Shown here one piece after another: positions 54,643 through 64,000 of a stretch of 64,000 bases of DNA (its first letter is position 1; each line of letters opens with the position of its first letter). Source of the DNA: Pterois miles. Taxonomy: Eukaryota > Chordata > Actinopteri > Perciformes > Scorpaenidae. Position numbers and translations under genes: made by a program. Location of the stretch: contig CAMQGK010000240.1 of the NCBI GenBank assembly GCA_947000775.1, positions 186,001-250,000 of the forward strand, written 5' to 3'. A model generated the notes under the pieces. The model saw only the letters and a list, made by a program, of their open reading frames with translations, searched no databases and had not been told where the DNA came from.

Positions 54643-57600
54643 CGAGTCTTTATTTTCGGTGACGAAAAGTCATTATTTTAAGGTAAAATCGGACGAATTG
54701 ATGCTGAAATTGCCGTTAAATAGCAAACAGTGTTTGAGTTGCCATTGGATTTAACAGAGCAAGAAATACACGCTGACGTTATCTCGTTTTTTGTGTACCA
54801 CAATTAGCCTATTGTTTCGCATTTCATAATTACAAGATCCTTATAAGATTCACATCCCTTCTAACGCTAATCGGTGCAGCCGTTGTCGTGCTGCCTGGGT
54901 CCGTGAATCCATCCAACGGCCATATTCGTGTGTTGTGAGTGCGAAAACGTGCAGTGAGCTGATAAGAAGAGACGTGTTTTTATGTCTTTTTATCAGATTG
55001 AGTTTACACACAAAAACTCACAGGCTATTAGCCATAGTAGTGGTGTTTGCGTTGCTATGGAAACAATTTAGTTTACTTGTTACCACCTGTTGACAGCAAA
55101 CACTTGAAGCTGCATGAACAGTTCATAACTTAAAGCTACAGTAGGCAGAAATATATAATAACCCATAATAATCTTTCAGCATATTGTAATTCAAGTGTTC
55201 TGAGAGAAAACTAGACTCCTGTCTAAAATCTAGGAGACTTTGACCAATCACAGGTCATTTCAGAGAAAGAGAGCGTTCCTATTGGCTGTTCATCAGCTGT
55301 CAATCAATTGTACACTCAAACTAGTCCAGTCAAACTAGGCAGTGCTGATCAATTGAAAATCAATATTCTGTTATTGTAGACTGATGGTGCCTTCAAATGG
55401 GGTCGTGTTTATCGTGTTTACGAGTTGGGTCCATGTGAACGCCCCCCTCATGTCGTATTCACGACCTCGTAAGTGGAAAGTTTCTGAAAGCTCTGAGTTC
55501 ACAACTTATTACGTGTTTGCTGACGTTGTGAGAAATGGTGGAGCCCATGGGAATTCATTTATAGGTGCATAATAAGTTAATATTGTACAGCATATTGTAA
55601 TTTTAGTCATATGTTATTTTTCTTGGTAAATTTATGTTGTGATATTCTCAAAGACCTCATCTTTCTCCTCTGTCATTATGTCTTTGTATTTCCCGCATTA
55701 TGTTACTCACTTGCTAGCTTGCTAGATTGTTAGCCTCTGTGGCTTCTAGCCTCGGACAGTACCGTTAATATTGCCGTTGCTTAGCAGTGGTGTTCTTCAT
55801 GAATAACAACTTGAATGCAATGCATGAGTTCACGAGTCCATTTGAAGGCACCATTACAGTGTTCTGTACACTTCAGACCCTTCGGTGCCACGCCAGGAAG
55901 CACTCTTCTTGTTAAGAGCCTGATGAGCGTGTTTGTGAGCTCATTCACCGGGTGAATATCCATTAGACTGTCTACACTTTGACTGATGTCTTTTGGACTG
56001 AGACTTTTCGACAAAAGTGGGGGAAATGCCTCCGCCTGTGTATGGAAGATCATTAAAACTGACAGTGTTCTGTACAGAGCACATAACATGACTTCAGCAG
56101 CAATTAATGACAATTTTAAATGTCAAAATATTCAATTGATCTAATAAATGTTAACTTTATTGGCCCTTTATTAAATAACGCTACTGTGATATCAATATTG
56201 GGTGCAAGATTATGTCTTGCTACTGCAGTGTCAAGCAGTCAATGCATGCCATTGATGTTAAAAATGCCCAATCGAAATCATTTAAATAATCTAAAAGCTG
56301 GTGGATTGATGACAGATCAGACTATGAGCATAAATCTACCAGATTCATGGAATTTAAAGAGGACCTTATGGGCTCTTTTGTGAGAGGTGATCAATCGAAA
56401 AAATGTCTCAGACAAAATTGTTGCAGCCCTGCCAAAATCCTCAACCATGGTGCATAATTTTATTTTATGATACTGATATATAGTGATAGATACAAGAGAC
56501 ACAATGACACTGATATGAATATCATGTAAACATCCAATATGACTATTGGTACCTTCAAATGAAACTTGTGAGCTCGTGTTTACAACATGGGAAGTTATGT
56601 ACACATATGTTTGGCATTCACGTGGTTAAGTCATGAGGACACTCCTGCTAGGCAACGGCAACATTAACGTCACTGTCGGCGTCTAAAAGCCACAGAAGCT
56701 AACAATTTAGCACGCTAGCAAGTGGGTAAAATAATGAAGGTAATGCAAAGGCATAATGATAGAGGAGAAAGATGAGGTCAGTGAGAATATCAACATTTCC
56801 ACAGACATATTTAGGGCTGCTAATTTTGAAAAAGGTTCTTAACTGATAACTGACCCTCGTTCACCGATTATTAATCGGTATCCAGGAATATTGAAGTAAT
56901 AGCTACTGTAGCATAAAGAGGATGGCAAAGCCTCTGATGGTAGACAGATTTATATAATCTCATGGTACAGTGTGTGTCATGAAATCGCCCTAAATCAGGT
57001 CGTGTCTTTATGGTTATGCATACAGATTTGTAATTACGAGATTTTTCTCACTAACATGAGATATTGAGTCATAATTATGAGAAAACATCTCCTGTCTTAG
57101 GCACTGCAATAAAAATGACAGTTTGGAGGCTTAACAACAGTATTAGTTACTGTTCGGTCACCTGCAGTAACATAAAGATTACAGTTCACTGTGCTTTTTC
57201 AAGCCAACCTGGAAACCAGGAGGACAAAGCTGTGTGGTGCAGAAACATATTGAGACTGTCCCTAAAATTAAGTGAACATTATTAAATGGTATATTGCTGC
57301 TGCTAGCTTGAGACAGTACTGCAACTCAACACAAGACACAGAAGCCAAAATAGTTGGGTTGTTCCCAGTAGCTCAGTGAAACTCGTGTTAGGTTCATGTT
57401 TTCTTGTACGTCAAAGTCACGATGAGGAACAACTCAATGATTTTACTGCTTCCAGAGACAGACAGCTTCCATTAACTGAGACATGGCCGTTTACGCAAGT
57501 GTTACTTCCTGTTTTTTGGTTAATGTTTCTGTGAATGTTCTCATTCATCCAGGTCATATTCATTCTGACAACAATTGAATCGAAGGCAACTGGACTTAGA

Positions 57601-57718
57601 TTTGTCTCTGAAGACGTTTCGCCCCTTATCCAAGTGGCTTCATCAGTTCGAACGCTACAGTCTGACTAGTCTAGTCAGACTGCTCACATCATAACAGACA
57701 AGCTTTTCAGCCTTTCAG
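54643..57718 (+). other. 3.1 kb present in unit B only, within the PrP copy 3 intron
   Basis: The sequence between CTCAGAGAGAG and TGGAGCCTTCTTCAGAGC has no counterpart in unit A. It contains a family Q fragment (55130-55300), the MITE at 55384-55856, a partial related MITE (56545-56660) and a repeat ending GAAGACGTTTCGCCCCTTAT (57530-57690). No gene was found. It is either a compound insertion in B or a deletion in A. Confidence 0.7.
55384..55856. mobile_element. MITE with GGTGCCTTCAAATGG terminal inverted repeats, copy 1
   Basis: It starts TGGTGCCTTCAAATGGGGTC and ends GTCCATTTGAAGGCACCA. It shares GAACGCCCCCCTCATGTCGT and ATTCACGACCTCGT with the copy at 61832-62219. No coding capacity. 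The target duplication was not resolved. Confidence 0.8.
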
Positions 57719-58422
57719 CATGGAGCCTTCTTCAGAGCGTTTAAAGTATACAGATTCAGGGACTTTTTTCTTGAGCTGAAAGTTGTGCTCCCCGTCATCC
57801 GGACCTTTTAGAGGCCTGTAAAGCGCCAAAACTTCATCAACTGCTTTCCGTTAATGTATCTCCAGCAGCAGACAGTGAAGAAGAGAGCGAGAGACAGAGA
57901 GACAGTCGGTGTGTTGTGTTAATTCTGCTGGTGGGATTTCATGTAATCCACTACATTGATTTCATCTGTTCACCGCACACAAATACCATTAAAAAGATAA
58001 ATAATAAATAAATAAACACACTAAACTAAGTTGGAGGAAACTAAAGAATTAAAGGAAAACCCTCAGTTAGCTGATGCAACAAGTTTGGGTAGCTAACTAC
58101 AGCTAACTAGCTAACTAACTAGAAAGACAAACTGACAGACAGAGATTTACAATGACGTCCAATCTGCAGCTTTTACTAGTCATACGTTATATTCCCATTT
58201 TAGCAACAACCTTTTTTTTTTTTAAATTTGAGCACTTACACAGCATTTGTCAAACAGTGTGGCTAATCAACTTACTCAGAAAATGACTCAAATAAATATG
58301 AAATATCAGAAATGGTAAAATATACTTGCGGGGGGCTTTAAGGGTAAAATGATACTTGGGTATTATTCCCTCATAATTTTCTCCCTTTCTTAAGTTGGCT
58401 TTCCTCTCCCCACAGGACGAAG

Positions 58423-59639
58423 ATGAAGCATTCACTATCTGTGGTGTGTCTGTCACTTCTGTTGTTTCACACTCATTTTTCACTGGCCAAGAAAGGAACC
58501 GGCGGCTTTGGGAAAAGCTTTGGCGGGAAGAAGTTCCCTACATCCAACCGAGGCAACACCAACACCAACAGTAATGCAGGCAACAAAAACAATAAGGCCA
58601 CCAGCTCTCAGGGTGGATACCCCAAACAGCCTGGACAACCCAGTCAGGGAGGCAGACCCGGGTATCCAGGTAGTTACCCCCAGCAGCCAGGCGGAGGCTA
58701 CCATAACCAGTATCCAGCGCGGGGCTCCCCATACGGAGGAGGTTATGGAGGTGGATACATCAACCATAACCCAAACAACAAAGTCCTGAGCCCTCACTAT
58801 GGGGGCAGCTTTGGATATGGGGGCTATGGAGCAGGTGGTGGCTCTCCCTTTTCCCACTCAGTCCAGGCGATGGGCATGTATCCCTCCGATAGATCCAGAG
58901 GGTTTGGACGCAGTGCCATGATGGCGGCAGCTGGAGGAGCTATGGCGGGAATGGCCCTGGGCTACGGGCTGGGAAGGTTCCCCCGTCCTCACTTCCAGTT
59001 CCACAACCACCAGGAGGAGGATTACTACAACCACTACATGCACAGGAGATATGGCACCCAGTCTACTGACACCAACGACTACAGCAGAGACTACAAGTAC
59101 AGCAAACCCCCTGAAACATATGATCGCTACATGGACTCCTGCATGAAGAGAAATGACCTTCTGCCTGCAGAGAATCCAAAGCCAAACAACAAAACAGCTG
59201 CTACTACAACTAAAACTACAACTAACACATCTGCTGCTGCCCCGGACTCTGGCATCGGCAGCAACACAACAAAGAGCAACAGCACTGTAGCAGAAAACTC
59301 CCCAACGACTGCACCTTCAACTCAACGCCCTCTAAATGAGTCTGAAGCCAAGCCAGTACCTCCAGCTTCACCGGTTCTCAGAAAGACCACTACTGATGAT
59401 GATGATAATGATGATGTAATGATACAGTCAGCATTGTGGAGATCGGCTACCCGGCACTGATTGAGCAGATGAAGGCCAGGAAATGCTTGGAGATGTACAT
59501 GGACTACTCTCACAAGTACTTGAAGAGACTGGACAATGGGGTGCAGCGACTGGAGATGGGGTTGCAAGGTCTATTAGCTGTGGTCACCAGTACTACACTG
59601 ATGCTACTGAATAGCAACATGCTAATGCTGCTGTACTGA
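58423..59639 (+). CDS. prnp-like: Prion protein (PrP) copy 3, frameshifted in the Asp run
   Basis: The coding exon starts after CCCCACAG (ending 58415). Residues 1-159 are identical to copy 2; after that it differs at a few sites, several shared with copy 1 (RGFGRSA, RPHF, GTQST, KYS). The open frame ends at 59460 after 345 residues: within the GAT repeat (about 59392-59425) one base is missing or two are extra. The rest of the family sequence, EIGYPALIEQMK to the GPI-type tail, continues open in the shifted frame to 59639. The 345-residue product would keep Cys240 but lose its disulfide partner, helices 2-3 and the membrane anchor. Either a young pseudogene, a secreted truncated form, or an assembly error in a simple repeat. 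Confidence 0.85.
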
Positions 59640-60228
59640 GGCCTTCATAAGGAGTGAAAGTGATGGATGTATTAAGTAAAACGGTGGGAAACGATTAGAG
59701 AGGAACCTCTTACGTTTTTAGGACTTTCTTTATTGTGAGTGGATTTCTACTTTTTATTTTTTCTTAATATTGAGGCATTACATCCTCATGCATGTGCTTG
59801 TTGGTGGAGAATCTGGCCCATTAATGTCTATTTAGTTTTAACTGAATGTGCAACAAGCGTTCAAAACCATCACACAGTCTCCAGCCAGAGAAATAATGTG
59901 TGGTGCAACCACTGATTCATCTTTACGTTTATGTTTTTCAGATTTCTTATGAACATATTTACTCAAAGAAGCTGGGTTGTTTTTGTGTCTCAGTGCCTGA
60001 GATGGTTAGTTGTGGGGCTGGTCCAGAGTCTGCCATGGTGACAATCTGCTAATAATAGACGTGTGCTTTTTAAACTCCGGGGACGTTGATGTTGGAGGAC
60101 TGTCTGATTCAGGGACAGTTCAGAAAGTTGGAAAACAGTGAGCTATTAAATAATACTGGACTTTAACTTATCTAATATTCTATTACTCTGCTATTACATA
60201 TATCATGTTTTAGACTGAGAAATGTTAG

Positions 60229-61211
60229 GGCTGGGCAATATGGAGAAAATCAAATATCACTACATTTTGTTAAAAAAAATATTGCAGCGATATTGTAGAG
60301 TTGATTATTGCCGCTTTCACAAAATATTTACACTGAGATTTTTGATGAATAATCATCAGTATAATGTGAACATAATGACTAAGTGTGTAAGGTAAATAAT
60401 AGAACAGCTAGAACAGGCTAGTAATTTATATTACTTTACTGTAATAGAGCCTTTAACACCAGGAAAATACCACATTACGATATCTCAGCCTGTTCATGTG
60501 AAAAGGTGTATAAATGCCATGATGACGCGCCAGGAGTTTAACGTATATGTCTGCCTTTCTTGATTTCTGCATGTCATTTGTACACCATGTATGCTGCACT
60601 GACTGCAATGTAAATACATCCATGTATAAATACTACAGTGAAAATGAGATTGACCACATTAGAGTTTTTTTTTTTTTTTTTTTTTACTGAATCGGGACAG
60701 CCGATGGCCGATATATGATGCCGATTTTTTTTTTTTCAAATATCTTTGGATGGTTTTCTTTTTTCATCCATCTGATAAAATATAACAGCTTAATGATACA
60801 CAACATTTCTTAACTTAAGTTAACATTTATTGAGCAATACTGAGGAGCAGAGTCACACATGTTCTACAGCAACAACACTGGGCTGCCTGTAGGTGCGCCT
60901 GCTTGCTAATCGGATTAATATACTCAGACATTGGCCGATGCAGACTATGAAAAAATTTGAAAAAATTGTCCTGATTTATCGGTCGACCAATTAATCAGTC
61001 AATCTCTAGACCACGTGTTGGGCAGAAACACCAGATCTTTAACCAGGAGACCCATTATTGTTATGTAAAGTTACGTTTGTTCGCAACGTTTGACCAATGT
61101 CAAGTTTTTTATTGATGTTTGTGACGTGTATTCTGTAGTTGTGTTACATTGATTCTGTACAAGTTTTACTTAGTTTAAGTAATTACTAATCAATATATTG
61201 CCCAGCCCTAA
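60229..61211. mobile_element. DNA transposon with TTAGGGCTGGGCAATAT ends, with a nested element
   Basis: The left end TTAGGGCTGGGCAATATG and right end ATATTGCCCAGCCCTAA are near-perfect inverted repeats of the same type as 3448-5391. A clear target duplication was not seen. About 60650-61010 is a second repeat related to 31211-31530. Confidence 0.75.
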
Positions 61212-61831
61212 CTGTGAGCATGACTGAGCGTCTGTAATGGATCATATCTACTCATTTCTTTGGAGCTTAAATGGACTGTTATCATATAAACGGTCCATTA
61301 AAGTACAAAAACTCAAACCAGAAAGACTGATAATTATATCTGTCAGTCCTTCTTTCATTTGGATAAACCGACTCTCTAAATACACAGACAACAGCATGCA
61401 TGCTGTTATCCTAACACTCCTTACTTAGAGTGTTTTTCCTGAATATTTACGTGCGGTATCTTAACCTTTTCCCATGTGTACTGCTACCCTTGCTTAGTAC
61501 AGTGTGTTGTATGTTTTCAGATATTTTTTTATACACTGGCCTCCTTCCTCTCTGTCCCAGTTCTATCCAATGTTGTGCCTCATTCTTCTGTCTCTGGGTA
61601 GCTTGTGATTGCTTCCCCTGATGTACAAATCCTGATCCGAATTCATCTCCATATCCCACTGAATGTTATCTTGCATTATCAGCTGGTTGCTATCAAGATG
61701 TGTACAGTACAACATAAGATTTATACTATAATGTTTCCGATCATACAAGCTAAAAAAAAAATATCAATTCAAACGGCGCTCTATGAAGTTTTATTGGAAA
61801 AGAAATTCATATATTCAACATATTTAAAAAG

Positions 61832-62219
61832 TTGGTGCCTTCAGATGGGGTCGTATTTTCCGTGTTCATGGGAAGAGTCCATATGAACGCCCCCCTCATG
61901 TCGTATTCACGACCTCGTGAGCAGAAAGTTTCTGAAAGCTCAGAGTTCACGACTTGTGACGTGTTTGTTGACGTCAGAAATGGCAGAGGCCACAAAAGTT
62001 CATTTTTTGGTGCATAATAAGTGAATATATTGTAATTTTTACTTTGTTACCCTCTAGTTAGCTTGCTAAATTGTTAGCCTCTGTGGCTTAAAGACGTGGA
62101 CAGTGACGTTAATAAACAGTGCTCTTCACGACTTAGCCACCTGAACGCCTCGCATATCGTGTACAGGACTTTACGTTCTCATGAACACGGTAAACACGAC
62201 CCCATTTGAAGGCACCATA
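61832..62219. mobile_element. MITE with GGTGCCTTCA(A/G)ATGG inverted ends, copy 2
   Basis: It starts TTGGTGCCTTCAGATGGGGT and ends CGACCCCATTTGAAGGCACC. The internal sequence matches 55384-55856 over GTTTCTGAAAGCTC and AACGCCCCCCTCATGTCGTA. Confidence 0.82.
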
Positions 62220-63225
62220 AGTAAAAGCAGCGATACCACACTGAAAATACTCTACTACAAGTAAAACTCCTGCAAGAACCTTAAATATCTCATTATTATC
62301 AGCAAAATGTACTATCAAAAGTAAAAGCACGTATTATTGAGCCGTTCATGTCTACATAGGGAGCGAGTCCTCTTCATGAAGCCAGCTGCCATTTCTCTAC
62401 AGTAGCCCTGATTGGACAAAATGCTAGATGCAGCCAGATGTTACACACTGTACCTTTAAAAAAGGATTTTCTCAACCCATAAATGAACACTTAATCCTTT
62501 GTTTTCACTGTACAGAAAATGGATGAAAAATGTAAGTTGAAAAGTAACTAAAGCTGTTAAGACAAAAGTAGTACAATACTTTTCTCTGAGGTATAGAAAG
62601 GAGCATAAAATTAAAACACTTCAGTACAAGTACCTCAACCAGCGACCATTAAACTACAACAATCACTTTTCACTGTTGAACCATCTGATCAAAATCCCAC
62701 AGCGTACCTTCAACGTGCTGTTATATGTATCCTGTTGGCTTTGAATGTATTTGAAAATGCACATGTACCACCTTTAAAGACAAGTATAACTTTTACTGTG
62801 GAGCTTCTACACTGAGGGTCGATTTGCACTTTCTGCTTGTCTTGTCAAATAAACTTATAAACTTTACTAATGTGCATTTGTGGATATTTGTTTTATGACT
62901 TTTAGAATTGGTGTTGAAGAAGTTTAGGTGACGTTTTGAGAGAAAATGACAATTATATGAAAAGCTGTTGTGGAGATCAATTTGACGATATAACGCATTT
63001 GATAAAGCACAGGCTTTATACTACTACACCTACTAGTATGTAGTATCTAGTAAGTATAACAGAAGAACATGACAGCGACCTCTAGTGACTGTAGTAATTA
63101 TAACAGGAGCAGAAGCTGAAGTCAGGTGCTGCATTATAAACCACGTTTTCACCAGGAGACCGAAGTTCGCATCCTGTCTGAAACCAGCAATGTATAGTTG
63201 TCTTTGTTTGTAGTTATCTTAACCC

Positions 63226-63485
63226 AAAACACGAAAACCTAAAGAAGTTGTAGTTGTGTTGCCTAAACCTAAAACAAAGTTGTGTTGCCTAAATATAAAA
63301 AAAGTTGTAGCTTTGTTCCCTAAACCTAAAAAAGTTGTAGTTTTGTTGCCTAAACCTAAAAAAAGTCATAGTTGTGTTGCCTAAACCTAAAAAGTTGTAA
63401 TTTTGTTGCCTAAACCTAAAGAAGTTGTAACTGTGTTGCCTAAACCTAAAACGAAGTTGTAGTTTTGTTACCTAAACCTAGAGAA
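63226..63485. repeat. Minisatellite, about 30-bp unit
   Basis: Roughly eight imperfect copies of AAGTTGTAGTTTTGTTGCCT plus AAACCTAAA, with one-to-few-base indels between units. Confidence 0.9.
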
Positions 63486-63923
63486 GCCTTTCTGTTTGTG
63501 TTTAAAACATGACATTTCATTCAGTATTATGTGTCAGATGTTATGTTGCACTTAATTTCTCCATTTATTACGTGTTTCACTTTAACTTTTATAACGCAGT
63601 AGGCCCCTAATGACCCATATCTATAGTGCTTAAAGTGACTAATAACACCTGTTTAATGGCCTGATAACAGTCTGATTGGATGGCCTATTACAATATTACA
63701 GGGAAACTACAAATTTTGACTTTTAGAAAACACTGGGTTAACTGGAAACTCATTAGAGTAAAATATCAAGTCTGTGTGGTGTCACTGTTTGTGTTTCAGC
63801 TCTGAGCTTGTCCTGGGGCATGGTTATTGAAAGTGAGCACTGCTGGATGTTGCACCAGACCTTGAGACAGTTACCACAGAGAAGAGGGGAAACAGGATCA
63901 CTGGTGTGATCTGATCAGCTGAG

Positions 63924-64000
63924 ATGAAGCTGAGACGTCTGCAGGCTGTTAAATGTCAGCCGACAGGCCGAGTCATGCAACACTACAAGCCGCCCTCAGG
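63924..64000 (+). CDS. Possible first coding exon of an unidentified downstream gene (cut by window edge)
   Basis: An ATG at 63924 opens a frame of 25 codons to the window end (MKLRRLQAVKCQPTGRVMQH ...). The sequence from 63800 is GC-richer than its surroundings and follows a pyrimidine-rich TGTGTTTCAG at 63790-63799 that could be an acceptor. I do not recognise the peptide. It may equally be chance. Confidence 0.25.
   Translation, partial: MKLRRLQAVKCQPTGRVMQHYKPPS

Larger units (their letters stand above)
54238..58415 (+). other. PrP copy 3 intron
   Basis: 4,178 bp from GTAAGA to CCACAG. About 1,100 bp aligns with the unit A intron and the rest is the 3.1 kb extra block. Confidence 0.6.
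53194..59667 (+). repeat. Segmental duplication unit B (promoter, exon 1, long intron, PrP copy 3)
   Basis: Partner of unit A. It keeps the same order: repeat Q half, promoter-like region, exon 1 donor, intron, PrP coding exon. It lacks the SINE but has an extra 3.1 kb at 54643-57718. The left breakpoint falls inside a family Q repeat; the right one is 28 bp after the PrP stop. Confidence 0.9.
59668..63780. other. Region downstream of the PrP array
   Basis: No gene recognised. It holds a TIR element (60229-61211), a MITE (61832-62219), a family Q fragment (about 62380-62460) and the minisatellite at 63226-63485. The reading frames here match no family I know. Confidence 0.55.

Noticed and set aside
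58423..59639. Hidden intron explaining the copy 3 frame change
   Set aside because: No GT-AG pair around 59392-59425 would remove one or two bases. The change lies in a GAT simple repeat, where slippage or an assembly error is the simpler cause.
63226..63485. CRISPR-like array
   Set aside because: The units are contiguous and imperfect, with no unique spacers, in vertebrate DNA. It is a minisatellite.

Overview
This 64 kb window is vertebrate nuclear DNA, almost certainly from a percomorph-type teleost fish. The genes have short exons with GT-AG introns, the introns are full of hAT and Tc1-like transposons, MITEs, a tRNA-derived SINE and non-LTR tails, and the proteins match known vertebrate families. 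No bacterial, organellar or viral gene was seen.

Layout. (1) About 1-20.2 kb, minus strand: the 5' two-thirds of nsd3 (WHSC1L1), a histone H3K36 methyltransferase. Fifteen coding exons with consistent phases encode about 1,124 residues: a BRD4-ET-binding motif, the first PWWP, the PHD cluster and the first residues of the second PWWP. The SET domain lies beyond the left edge. (2) About 20.2-23.8 kb: the spacer between the divergent 5' ends, filled mostly by repeats. (3) 23.8-40.2 kb, plus strand: complete letm2, an inner-mitochondrial-membrane LETM family protein, in 10 coding exons (515 residues). The head-to-head NSD3/LETM2 pair matches the human 8p11 arrangement. (4) 40.2-45.4 kb: gene-poor, repeat-rich spacer. 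(5) 45.4-59.7 kb, plus strand: three tandem prion-protein (PrP) genes. Copy 1 has 23 hexapeptide repeats and one frameshift. Copy 2 is intact (403 residues). Copy 3 is a near-identical duplicate of copy 2, frameshifted in its Asp run, so it loses the second cysteine and the GPI signal. Copies 2 and 3 sit in two segmental-duplication units that also carry a promoter-like region and a noncoding first exon. (6) 59.7-64 kb: transposon remnants, a 30-bp minisatellite, and at the very edge a possible first coding exon of another gene.

The most interesting part is the PrP array. It sits next to letm2, where human has FGFR1. It shows mosaic (gene-conversion-like) identity between copies, two independent repeat-associated frameshifts of the same sense, a SINE present in only one duplicate, and a 3.1 kb difference between the two introns. 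nsd3 and letm2 each also appear to use a GC-AG intron, and nsd3 has a long CA repeat immediately after the splice donor of its first coding exon.

Limits: all exon edges, counts and alignments were made by eye. Transcription starts, polyadenylation sites and repeat-family names are inferences.
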